A stretch of 64,000 nucleotides of DNA. It comes from Silene conica (taxonomy: Eukaryota; Streptophyta; Magnoliopsida; Caryophyllales; Caryophyllaceae). Location of the stretch: the NCBI GenBank assembly GCA_029255685.2, contig CM055314.2, positions 9,008,399 through 9,072,398 of the forward strand. The letters run 5' to 3'. Both the position numbers and the translations under genes were made by a program. Below, piece by piece: positions 46,698-58,023 of the stretch. Under the pieces are notes generated by a model, which saw only the letters and a list, made by a program, of their open reading frames with translations, was not told where the DNA came from and searched no databases. Every line of letters begins with the position of its first letter. Position 1 is the stretch's first letter.

Positions 46698-48365
46698 ATG
46701 CGCAGGTCTCAAAGAGGAGATTTGGTGCAACCTAATCCCGAACCAGAGAGATTGTTCTTGCAAAGAAGGAGAGAACTTGAGAGAGCCCGTCGGGAGGAAG
46801 ACTTGAGTACCCCCGACCAAGAGAGAACTAATATCTTTGAGGAAAACTTCACTTTCGAACCCAACTTTCAACCAAAAATGCCTAACATAGCCAGCCACTC
46901 TGAGCCCACAGTCGCGTTCATTCCAAAAGGATTTAGCATAGCCACGGACGAGGATGGCCAAACCATCGATTTACGACCCTCTTACATCAATATGGTGGAG
47001 AGAAACCAGTATAGAGGGGCTGCGGGAGAGGATCCCAGGAAGCATATGAAGCGATTTGCTGATTATTGCTCCTCAATTCCAGCTAATAGGGGTGACCCAA
47101 GATAAAATTAAAGAAGCCCTCTTTCCTTTTTCTTTAACCGACAATGCTAGGGTTGTTGGATTTAGACAGGGAGGCAGCTGGAATCACTGACTGGACATCC
47201 TTAGCCCTAGCCTTTTATAAGAAATATTTTCCACCTCAACGTACAAATGCCTTACGCACTCAAATAACCAATTTCAAACAAAAACCTTCCGAAAACATGA
47301 CTGAGGCATGGGAGAGGTTTAAGGGTTATGTGAGATCCGTCCCCCACCATGGTTTCGAACCATGGTTTATTTGCAACCATTTTTATAATGGCTTATACGA
47401 TGATCACCGAGCCATTCTAGATTCGGCCGCAAACGGGAGGTTCCAACGTGAGGTGGATGATGATAAAGGTTGGAGCTTGATATAGGAGATGGCCACCCAT
47501 ACATCTGAGTATTGTAACCCTAGAAGTGGTACGAGAACCGTTGCCAATATTGAAGCTGAGGGTTTAGAGGCAAAATTTGACAAGCTGTTTGCAAAAATAG
47601 AGAAGCTAGAGAGTGAAGGTGTTGGGAACCGTCAAACGGTTCATGTCCTACAAAGAGAAGAGGTTGTCCTTTGTGAAAGGTGTGGCGAACAAGGCCACGG
47701 TGCTGTTGAATGCTTCGCGGATAGGGAGAAAGTCTATTCATTTCAACAATATAGACAAGGAGGGTATAACCACGGGTATGTCCACCCCAATCTGAGGTGG
47801 ACTAGTACTAGTCATAATGTCCTTAACCCGCCTCCACCACCGCAACAACAACAACAACCATATGTGCCACCACACAAACAACAGTTTTCGAGGGCCCCGC
47901 AATTTCCTAATCCTCAACATGGTAGTTCCTCAACCGGAGGAGTTTCCGAGGCTGGCGAGTTGAAGAGCATGATCCAATCGTTGGCCACACAGATGGCAAA
48001 ATCTGACCAAGCAAACAATACAACAATAAAAATGCTTGAGTCACAAATAGCTCAACTCGCTACCAACCAATCCACAAGGTAACCGGGCCATCTACCCTCC
48101 CAGTCTGAAAAGAGGAAGGAAACGCTGAATATGGTGACCCTCAGGTCAGGAAAAATGTATTCTAATGATGAAATTATTGACCACACTGTTGTTGTTGATT
48201 ATTTCAGGAAAAGAAGTAGGAAAAGAAGCTGGAAATACCGTGAAAGAGCTCGATCGAGAGGTTTGAGACTCTCGATCGAGAGGAAATTCAGAAGAAATGC
48301 TCGATCGAGTGCCACAACATCCTCGATCGAGCGGTATAACAGAGGAAAGTGTTCGATCGGAACAT
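46698..48365 (+). pseudogene. Decayed gag of the older Athila-like element
   Basis: Starts MRRSQRGDLVQPNPE. The gag domain is recognisable (HHGFEPWFICNHFYNGL near 47350-47400), as is a zinc knuckle CERCGEQGHGAVEC near 47671. A frameshift lies near 47090-47140, and stops at 47483-47485 and 48080-48082 break the frame. After the segment TLNMVTLRSG it carries TCGATCGA palindromes where the other family carries GGTCGACCGACC. It breaks off at about 48365 against an inverted element, so the protease is missing. Confidence 0.8.
48248..48360. repeat. CTCGATCGAG palindromes inside the older gag
   Basis: Pairs near 48248-48282 and 48299-48335 with 22-bp period, and a single degenerate copy near 48351. 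They match the palindrome type of the same element's LTR at 13022-13157. Confidence 0.82.
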
Positions 48366-48770
48366 AAAAATTTGAACTCTCATAGCATTGGTTTTCGCTG
48401 GCGAAATGTACTGTTTGCAAAAAGCTAATGCCAGAGATGTCCAATCTGTAACTCCAGCTGCTACCCTATCAAGGTAGCGAATCCATTGACGCGCAGAATC
48501 TTTCAAGGAGAAAAGAAACAATGTCTCCTTAACCTCATCTTGCGCTACTCCAGCCGGTACGGCTATGGAACAACAATAATCTGTAAATAGCTCCAAATGC
48601 TTTAGAGAATCTTCATCCGGTAGACCTGCAAACTGTTTTTGCTCCACCAATTCGATATGGGAAAGTTGAATTTCATAGGAGAGAGTAAATCCCTGGGGAA
48701 GGTGGTGTGCTGCTGGCTGAAGATTATCAGAAATAGTAGACATGATTGCAATAGCACTGAGAGTACTCAA
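48366..48770 (-). pseudogene. Inverted gag N-terminal fragment
   Basis: The minus strand encodes an Athila-like gag fragment (SLKDSARQWIRYLDRVAAGVTDW) cut off after about 135 residues at the junction with the plus-strand gag. The usual MRRS start segment is absent; an ATG at 48770 opens MSTLSAIAIMSTISDN. No zinc knuckle or protease remains. Confidence 0.75.
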
Positions 48771-48876
48771 GACTTCTAAAACAAAACTATAAGAAAAGGT
48801 AAGTAACGGTCTTAAGGAACCGAAGTTCCTTAAGACAAGGAAAATAAACTAAAAACTAACAAACAAAATTATACCG

Positions 48877-48901
48877 TCTCCCCGGCAACGGCGCCAAAAT
48901 T
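48877..48901 (-). other. Primer-binding site of the inverted element
   Basis: The minus strand reads TTGGCGCCGTTGCCGGGGA immediately after the LTR end. Confidence 0.85.
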
Positions 48902-50292
48902 TGACACCCGTCGTTAGGGGTGCCAAAGATAAGATTTATAGAACCTCAGCTTAAACTAAATAGGATAAGTCAAGGGTCGAACCACAAGGAGACAAGGTTA
49001 ATTATGTTTGAATTTAAAGTCTATTGCAAGTAACCAAATGGGGGGTTTGATTTAAGGATTGAACTAACAATTAAAAGATCAAAATAAACAAGAGAATTAA
49101 AATAAGATAAAAATGAGATTAGGAACTTTAATTCCCCATGGTTAAAACAAGTCAATGAAAGGTAAAATAACCAAATAACACAATCCCAAGGAACAAAGAA
49201 TAAACCTTTAGGTCAATATTCTACCCAATCCTTACGGTCTTAGGGTTCCTAGAAAAGCACTAAACTTTCGTTCATATGGCAATCCCAAAATTGTTGTTAA
49301 ACTAATCCTAATAATCTTTCAATCTTAAGGATTAGTTCACCAACAACAATAATGGGGGATTGGTAATTCAATCATTAAACTATCAAAATCAATTCTTTAC
49401 CATGGTTCCCCTAATTCCTAATCACAAGAATTAGCTATGCATACTTTTAATTATGAAACTAACAATAACTAAGAACATCAAAGGAATTAACATAATTAAA
49501 GATGACAATAAAAGGGAAAACATGAATTAAGAAATAACAATAAGATGAACAACAAGATTAAATTAAAAGGGAAGATTAATTGTAGCAAACTTACAACTTA
49601 TTTGGAATTAAGAACAAAAGATGAAAACTTGGAATAAAATCTCTTTCTAACTATGGAGTTCTTGAATAACATGGAGTGTTTTACTAACATAGATTGCTTA
49701 CTTGACCTAATTTTCGAGTTTAGGTCTCCTTAAATAAGTTCTAGTTACAAGATTAGGAGCAAAGCCCGTAATAAAAATCGCGGAAACACAGTCGCCTGGT
49801 CGGTCGACCTACTTTTTGGGTCGGTCGACCTCTTAATGACCTAATAACTTGATTGGGCTTTGCGGAAACTTCTGGGTCTGTGCTGAGGTCGGTCGACCTA
49901 CTTTGTGGGTCGGTCGACCCAATTGTCGGGACTACAGCGCGCGTCGATCTTAAAACAGCTGCCATTTCTTTGTTACTTATCGTAATCAAGCGATTCTTGC
50001 GGCGTTGGAATGCTAAAAGGATAAGCTTTCACCTCCAACTGGAATCACTCCATTATCAGCTCTAGAACTCGAGATATAGCCATTTGAAACAGGTTGCAAT
50101 GTCGTGGATCGATTCTTTGCTATATGCACCTTTGCTTATGCTATCTTCAGGCCTTGAAATGTGCGTTAGGCTTGTTCTTTCGTGTCCTTAGCCATAAAAA
50201 TCACTTGAGGATGAATTTGGTTTGAAATCGCCTCTTTTCCGCATAATTCTGCAAAATAGCATAAAAATACGAAAGTAGACAAAAGTTGGGAA

Positions 50293-52059
50293 CACTACAA
50301 GAATAAACAAAACAGGCGACGGACCAATGGCGACTGAAGGATGTAGTCGCCAAAATGGCGACTGAAGTTGAAAAATGGCGACTGCAATCAGTCGCCAATT
50401 TGGCGACTGTCATTTTTCCCAAACTTTTTCACCACCGACAAAAAAAAGCGACTCAAGGAGAGGGTTGGCGACTGTACTCAGTCGCCAAAATTGGCGCCAA
50501 AAAATGGCGACTGTAGTAACAGTAGCCAAAGGGGAGGCAAGAAGGAAGGAATGGCTGAGCCTACCCATCATGCTGGTTCACGGTCATTTCTGGACATATT
50601 TTTTGGTGTAAGTTTTTATATTAACACTTATTTATTTAGCTCGTTTATTTGGATATTGGTAATAATAATGTCCCTAAGCAAACATTGAATTTTGTTCGTG
50701 TATGTAGCTGAACAAGAAGAAGAATAAAAAGAAGAAGTCAGCTGAGCAGTCAGCTGATCAGAGTGCTGATGATCAGTCAGCTGATCAACCGGATGATATG
50801 TTGGTTGATGATCCTCAGGCGACGGTCCCGGAACTGTTCCTTGCCACACATTCAAGGGTGAACGCTAAGAATGAGAGAATTTGGATTAAGCAAAAAGACA
50901 AAGCTTTATATGTAAGATTCTTTACTTAAGATAGTTTTGAATTGTTACCTAATGAAATTTATGTTAACTAATGATGGTAATTTTTTGTCAACTAATGTAG
51001 GAAGCATTCGAGGCTGAAAAAGAACAACATCCCGAAGTACCAGATAATGAAGTTTGGTTTAATTTGGTGAACGGATATAAGAAGGGTAATGTGTACGGCA
51101 CCGGAAAGGCCCACGGTGTCTTCTTCAAAGAACCGGCCAGAAGATCCTCCTATGAGCCTCGCCAAACATATGAGCCGGCTGTTGTGAGTCAACTACAGAC
51201 TCAACTCGCTCAAGAAAGAAGAGCGAATGCTGAAAGAGATGAACAGTATCGGCTGATGAAAGAGCGCTTGGAGGCCATGGAGAACTACTTCACACAATGA
51301 AACTCCGGTCCCCAATATCGGTATGACCCCAACGATCCGCATGGTAAGGGTGGTGGTAGTGGAGCCGGCATGGGATTTGCAGTTTAGGTTGTTTGATAAG
51401 TTTTAGTTCGTTTAGGTTGAACTTGGATAATGTAGTTGGTTTAGATTAAGGTTGGATAATGAACTTGGATAATGTAGTAAGTTTAACTTGTAGTTGGATA
51501 ATGTTCTCATTTTTTAATAAATGAGAATTTCGTGTTACAAAAGTTGCGGTTCTCGCAAATGGGTTCGAATTTTCTGTTTGCAGGTTTTCATTGGATATTA
51601 GGATGAATAAATACGAGATTTGGCTAGATCAAAAACGAATATGACATGAAAAGTTCCAGCCAATTCGGCGACTGAAATGGGGTTTTGGCGACTGCAATCA
51701 GTCGCCAAAACTGGAAAAGCTACTGGAAAAAACACAAACTGGCGACTGTGAAAACCAAATTGGCGACTGCCATACAGTCGCCAAATTGGCGACTCCCTTT
51801 CCTCTTCAGTCGCCAAATTGGCGACTCCCTTTCCTTTTCAGTCGCCAATTTCGCTACTGAACCTTCAGTCGCCATTTTCCTTGTTATAGCGACTACAGCG
51901 ACAGTCGCCAAATTTGGCGACTGACAACAGTCGCCAATTGTTTTTAGGCGACTAGGACTTGCGACAGAACTTTGGCGACTGAAGACAGTCGCCAAATTTG
52001 ATTTGGCGACTGTCTTCAGTCGCCAATTTCCGTCGCCTGTTTTATGTATTCTTGTAGTG
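50293..52059. mobile_element. Non-autonomous CACTA transposon
   Basis: A 1767-bp element with terminal inverted repeats of about 30 bp starting CACTACAAGAATA and ending CCGTCGCC region-CTTGTAGTG. The 3-bp duplication GAA flanks it (50290-50292 and 52060-52062). Many copies of TGGCGACTG and its complement cluster near both ends, as expected for transposase-binding subterminal repeats. The main catalytic transposase is absent. Confidence 0.92.
50500..51388 (+). pseudogene. Remnant Ptta/En/Spm-type CACTA gene
   Basis: Three exon-like pieces fit splice sites: one ending near 50609 (EPTHHAGSRSFLDI), one about 50708-50910 (Lys-rich then SAEQSADQ) and one from 51001. The last contains NGYKKGNVYGTGKAHGVFF and a coiled-coil tail, features of plant Ptta/En/Spm transposase-associated proteins (PF03004-like). 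A TGA at 51298-51300 interrupts the frame; the same frame then continues to a TAG at 51386-51388. The N-terminal part is missing. Confidence 0.65.
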
Positions 52060-52142
52060 GAAATAAAGGCTAAAACATAGTAAATGAGCGACCAAATGCG
52101 TGTAAAAATAGATGTAAAACATCATAAAATAGACACGCATCA

Positions 52143-52370
52143 TGAAGGTTATAGGAGATGTGAATCTTAGGGTTTTGTTTGATGATTAGGGTAAAACGAG
52201 TGAGGGCTGCCGTGAGGGTGTTGGCACGACAAACGAGGCCCAAGACTCACTAGTCTAGAGGTTCCATGATCAAACCCCAAGGTCGACACACACAAAACTC
52301 ATTCAAACTCCGTTCAAGTATTATCCACACACAAGTACTAAGCTATATAAAGTCGTAAAAAACAACTATC
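52143..52370. other. Unassigned spacer
   Basis: 228 bp between the inverted LTR and a copia LTR. I recognise nothing in it. Confidence 0.3.
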
Positions 52371-53593
52371 TGTTGGGGAATGTGTCCTCAACAATAGTGC
52401 GATCACGACAGTGATAAAAATCATTGTCATAAATCTTATGAAATGAATATGCAAGGGACGATCCAATATTGATTTAGTCAACTGATCAACATTAATCGGT
52501 AATGATTGGCTGAGTAGAGTTTAACATTACTGTCGTATGACGGTGGTGGTCAGTTGATCCCTTTAGGTCACACCTATAGGACTAACCCCTTAAACGTATA
52601 TTGATTAATTGTATAGGATACAGATTGATCGATATTCTTAAAACCGTATATTGAGAAATTAGAGGTTGAATCTTAAAGGTAAGATTTATATTTGAAATTG
52701 AAATGTGTCAATTGTCAAGTATTAAACGATATTTTAGAAATATCGAAATTAGTATTATGAATGGTTCATGGTTATGACAAACGTTGTTAATATATCGTAT
52801 TGACGATTATTACGATAACCATATATTGGGACAGTAATTTCGAATTACTTATTAATTTGTTAAATATGATTTAGTTAATTTAAAGTGTTATTTATATGTG
52901 ATAATTTTATTTTAAATTAATACACTTATTATGTCACATAAGATGTTACATAATTGTGCAAATTATAAATCGAAAAATGAAAGTACATTTTACGATTATG
53001 GGTGCCGGTTTAGTGATAATGTTTTATGGGTTGAAATGTAATTAATACCCTAAAAACATATTGAGTAAATAGCCTTAATGCCTATGGTCATGGGCAAGAC
53101 AAAAATTGGCTCTTTCACTACCCTAGACCTTGTGTCTCACGGCTAAACCCAACCCCAACCATCCCATTCTATATATATATGTGGTAATACACATATTCTA
53201 ATACCAATGCTCAATCTTTCTTCTTCTAGTGTAAGAAAGTTTACTACAACCTCTAAAATATTATCTCCATAATATTATCTATAATACTAATATTAGTATT
53301 AGTACTCGGTTTTAACCTAATTCCGTCCTCTAGTTTCGGGTTCGGTTATTTGGTCCGTTTAAGGTAAGGTCTTGGTGCTCACTCATTGGAGGCAAGCTTA
53401 CTTGGTTGCTTTTGGAGGATCGTCCTAAGCATTTTTCGGACCGGTTGTAAGAATACGATTCTTCTTATTTCCGCTTTTATTTTGCATGTATAAGATTAGA
53501 TCGTTTAAACTATATTGATATGAGATTAATTAGTATATTAGTAAGACTAAAATAATATGAACATGTTAGTAGAGACTACCCGAGTTCCCAACA
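52371..53593 (+). repeat. 5' LTR of a second copia element
   Basis: A 1223-bp LTR from TGTTGGGG to TTCCCAACA. Its start closely matches the LTR at 27607-35964 in complement, so it is the same or a sister family. Confidence 0.85.
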
Positions 53594-54905
53594 ATTGGTA
53601 TCAGAGCACTAGGTTGCTTGCATGCAACTCGATTTTATACGTTTTTGCGAGAAAATACGATTTTAATTAAAAACGAAAATGAGTAGTACATATAGGATAT
53701 GCACGAAAATCATATTGCATGTATATATTTCTGGTCTTAAAATAGTTTTAAGTCATTTTGATGATTTATGGAATAATATTGTTCAATATTGTAATTAAAA
53801 TGTTTAATATATGCCTTAAATCGGTTTTAAATTTTTTTATTTGGGAAAATTAGCTAAATAATGTTTCTGGCCATGAATTTTAAATATGTTCTCACATGCA
53901 TTTAACATATTATGAATATATAATTTTCGAAATTATTGAAGGTTTTATGCATGGTTTATGATTTTTAATGGTTAAATAGTCATAAAATGAGTTAAATATG
54001 GGAAAAAATAGTTATATTATGAATTTAACTATAAAAATTTATGTAGATGTCACATGCAAAATTTAAAATATATGATGAATTTTCCAGAAATTTTCCGTTA
54101 ATATTGCATAAATATTGATTTTTATCGTAAAAATCGTAATATTAGTGACATATTTTAGCTTAAATAGTTTAAGTTCGAATTTGACCATAAAAATTTAATA
54201 TAGTGTCACATATATTATTTCTAGCATGCATGTGAATTTTGAGCTATTAATCTCGAATATTGCATGAGAAATGATTTTAATCGGTAAAATCGCGTAATAT
54301 ATGACACGATTTATTAAAAATATTAAAGGTTGCTAAGATGGTCCGAAAAATTCACCCATATTATTCATATTATATATGATCATCAACATATTTTTATTTA
54401 GTGCCAAAAGTTTCAGAAATTTTAAATTTTAATTTTAAAAGTTAAAGTTGAAATTGAGTGTTTAAGGAGTCATAATTATTACTTTTCAGATTTAAAACAG
54501 TGTGCACCTGATTTTTCTGCATTTTTCAGATACTTTGAGTGTCTAGGAAGATGTAAAAATTATATTGGTATTTTATTTCATAATTATTGAAATAGTTTTG
54601 TATTTTTCGACTAATTTTGCATGCACACGGCCCATTTTACGAAATAAATAAGTATATTTCGAAAATATTTAAGTTTTAAGGATCTGAAATTTTAGAAAAT
54701 TTTAAGTATGTTCAAAATTTTGAATTTTGAATTTTCGAAATTTTCATGACTCGTTTGATTATTTTAATGCTATTTCCCGTAAAACCGATTAAAACCGAAC
54801 AATATTAAAATAAAAGTTAAGTTATTTCGAAATTTGAGTAAGACTAAATTTTGAATCCTAAAATGTGTTAGGAAACTTAACTAAATCATGAATAGTGATT
54901 CATAG
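53594..54905 (+). other. Copia primer site and truncated leader
   Basis: The primer site TGGTATCAGAGC lies at 53596-53607. The AT-rich leader after it resembles the leader of the element at 27607-35964. It is interrupted at 54905 by a Tekay-like element, and its gag would lie beyond the window. Confidence 0.8.
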
Positions 54906-55871
54906 TGTAACAGCCCATATTTTCGTTAAATCTAATTTAAGCGTTTTAATTATTTTACGTAATAAAATAATATTTTAATAATTTAACTCGGAAATTTTTA
55001 TGAAATAAATAAGATCCGTCTTAAGAACCTCCAGTTCTTAAGACGAATACAACTTGGCATAGTTTAAATATCCGGCTCAAGTATTCACTTCCGTAACCGT
55101 TTTAAATATCCGTTCCAATTATTTATTCGGAAAGGACGACTCACTTGTCCTCTTATAAGTAATATGTCGACATAATAATTCCCTTCATCCTCACCATTTC
55201 ATTTCTTTCACTGTAAACAACATTCTCAAAACCTCCATAAAACCTCTCCTTCTTTTGCAAAGATCTTCATCATCCGTTCACCAAATCGCAAAAGTAAGAG
55301 CATTTTCGGAATCCTTGTTCGATTTCCTAATCATCCATCACTTTCGTTTTTCATTTTATCGACTTCAATAAAACGGCCTGTTTTCCTTAATTTCGTTTTA
55401 GGAGCTTAAAACCCGTTTTCTATGTTGTAGGCGTGGGCTTGGACGATCCCGACGTGGACTCTTACGTGGTTGAGGAGGATCATCTGCCGGAATAAGCTTA
55501 AAGGTGACGATAATGAGAAACTCGGCCTTTATGTGTATATTAGCATATTTGATGTGAATCTTGTTTGGTTTCTGATTTTGTTGTTATATATTGATTCAAG
55601 GATTTAGTAACATGTTTAGGATGAGATTGTTGTGAAGAATTCATGCTTAAACTTGTTGTTAAGTGTTCTTAAGCATATTTTCCGTTTTTATCATTTTGCG
55701 ACGGATACATGTATAAATCGTTTGAGGATTGTTATGGGACTTGTTTTCTGGTAGATTGATAGTATTGGATGATTTATGTTAGTGGGTAAACACAATTTGT
55801 AGTGCTATCGAAGTTTAGAAGTCGAATTGTGAAGTTTGTGTAAGATTGGAAAAATCACGAATTGGTTACAG

Positions 55872-56273
55872 GCTCTCTGAGCCGGTCGACCGACCGGCCG
55901 CCGGTCGACCGGCTGGGAGAGCATTTAGGTGTTTTCTCGCGTTTTTGGAAAAATTGGCTTAGGACTGCCAGCCGGCCGACCGGCCGCCTGCCGACCGGCT
56001 GGTAGTCATTCTTGTCTCGTGTTTTCATTGCGAAGGACCTAAGTAGAAGGGGCCCCAGCCGGTAGACCGGCCGCCTGCCAGCCGGCTGGGGGTACTTATG
56101 GGTTTGGATACGTTGGTTGAAGGCTTTGGGAAAGGTCTTCCCAGCCGGCCGACCGGCTGCCTGCCGACCGGCTGGGAACCCTTTTCTTGTGTTCTCGGTT
56201 TTAAAGAAAAGTGAAGGCTGAGAGGTCACCAGCCGGCCGACCGGCTGCCTGCCGACCGGCTGGGGACCCCTGT
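55872..56273. repeat. Five tandem CpG-rich hairpins in the LTR
   Basis: Units about 88 bp apart start near 55872, 55963, 56047, 56135 and 56225. Each has AGCCGG on the left arm and CCGGCT on the right arm around a GC-rich centre. The first has 21-nt arms with two mismatched columns around a 9-nt loop. Outer arm sequences differ between units but remain complementary within units. Confidence 0.88.
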
Positions 56274-56570
56274 AGGCTATTTTGAGGATTTTGTAAATTG
56301 AGTGTAACTTTCAAACGGTTAATCGGTTTTACTTGAAACTTGTTTTGTGTACCTTTGACATGTATTTGAGGTCCCCGGAGGATGGGCAACATTATATTGG
56401 GTTCGGGAATATAGTGAGGATAGAGACCCCCCGGTCGGGCAACCGAAAGGGAAACCGGCTCTCCCTCATCTTAGTTCTCGAGGTCAATTAAGTGTTGATT
56501 AGAAGTTAAAGGTAGAACTATAGAGTAGTTCATAGACTTGAATGATATTGTTTTGATGCGTATTAAGTTA

Positions 56571-57145
56571 TGCCTTAAGCTGGCCTCTGAACTTAATACG
56601 TGAACTGTTTGTCGTGTATGGGAACATGCGTTGAGTTTTCGCCTCTGAGTTCCATACATGTCTGTTTGTCGTGTCTGGGACATGCGTTGAGTTTTCGCCT
56701 CTGAGTCCAGACATGTATGTGTGATCGCGTCAGGACATGCCTTAAGCTGGCCTCTGAGTCTGACGAGTAGAGCAACTGCACGACGGGGCGGTCAGGTTGT
56801 CATACCTTACCCGGAGTGCAGGTGTTTGGTGCTAGAACATGCGTTGAGTTTTCGCCTCTGAGTCTAGTATCTTGTGATGTGGTAGGGGTCCATGCGTTGA
56901 GTTTTCGCCTCTGAGTTCCTTACTTGTGATAGTGAATTGAATGTTAGTCCATGCGTTGAGTTTTCGCCTCTGAGTCTAATGTTCAGTAATAGCCGGTCCA
57001 TGCGTTGAGTTTTCGCCTCTGAGTCCTTGCTTGATAATGTGAACTTGGTATTAGGGTTATGCGTTAAGATGTCGCCTCTGAACCTTTATACTTGCTGAAT
57101 TATTTTAGTACCTAGGTTATGCGTTAAGATGTCGCCTCTGAACCT
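56571..57145 (+). repeat. Ten-copy dispersed tandem repeat in the LTR
   Basis: Copies of ATGCGTTGAGTTTTCGCCTC and variants (ATGCCTTAAGCTGGCCTC, ATGCGTTAAGATGTCGCCTC) recur about every 50-100 bp. Between them are short stretches that look like divergent duplicates (for example GTTTGTCGTG twice). Confidence 0.85.
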
Positions 57146-57859
57146 TTGTACTTGCTGTTTTATATCTGCTTGCCTTGATGACGGTACAGTGTCAGATATG
57201 CATAGTGTGTTAATGTTGTTATATGAGTTGTGGTTAAATCATCCAAGGCATTGGATGACTCTTAGTTCGGTTTCATAAATGATTATATTGAAAGACCCCC
57301 CGACTGGGTAACCAGTAGGGAAACCGGCTCTCCTTCTTATCCGTTTATGAAGTTAGTTGAGAGCCGTGCATGGTAATCGCATGATAGTAAGAGATAAGAT
57401 GATGAGATGTTTATGCTTCACATGTTGATATATGTTGGAGTGTTCTGTATTGTTTATATGTTACGTGTTGTCACAAAAGGTGGCTAGGAGAACTCTAGTC
57501 ACTCCCCACTGATTGTGGCGTACATGTTTTCATGTATGTAGGTACATGCTGGTTGGAGATGGGTTCACGAGAGCTAGCGAGTGATGATCCTGCTGTCATC
57601 ATATGACTTACCTTATATCGTTTAGCTGGACTCGTAGTTGTTATTTTTGTTTTGGTGCCGGTAGGGATGTTCCATCCCCGGCTGATGTATACATTTCATT
57701 TCAGTACTTAGAACTGTTACTTATCTATTTTGTTTCAGTTTCAGTTTACGTTTCAGTCTAAGACTTCTCGCATGTTTCATCTTTAAAAAGTTTTAATTCC
57801 GCTGCATTTTTGGTACTTTTATGTGTTTATATTTCCGCTTTCGCGAGGGGTTTTACAGT

Positions 57860-57871
57860 TGGTATCAGAGC
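57860..57871 (+). other. Primer-binding site (tRNA-iMet)
   Basis: TGGTATCAGAGC lies two bases after the 5' LTR. Confidence 0.92.
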
Positions 57872-58023
57872 ATTATTGCTCCCGACGCACTCATGTGACC
57901 CCCAACCTTAACTTGACCAAGTAAAGAAATAATGAATGAGAGATGGGTAGATCTAAGGACTTATTTTGTAGTCTATTTGTGATTGCTAATTGCTAAGCTA
58001 ATCCATGTTTTCTCTTTTAAAAG

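Larger units (their letters stand above)
48902..52142 (-). repeat. LTR of the inverted Athila-like element
   Basis: On the minus strand it starts TGATGCGTGTC at 52142 and ends GGGTGTCA at 48902. Without the CACTA insertion it is about 1.47 kb. Modules at 49798-49830 and 49887-49919 (GGTCGGTCGACC, 9 bp, GGTCGGTCGACC). No partner LTR is in the window. Confidence 0.85.
54906..57857 (+). repeat. 5' LTR of the Tekay-like element
   Basis: A 2952-bp LTR, TGTAACAG to TTTTACA. Inside are five tandem hairpins (55872-56273) and ten dispersed copies of a 24-bp motif (56571-57145). The short minus-strand frames with PAGRQAAGRPAG runs are translations of the hairpins, not genes. Confidence 0.9.

Noticed and set aside
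55855..56392. Minus-strand 124- and 63-residue frames in the Tekay LTR
   Set aside because: Their PAGRQAAGRPAG-like runs are the hairpins read as protein; the same frame recurs at 63475-63849 because the LTR is repeated.
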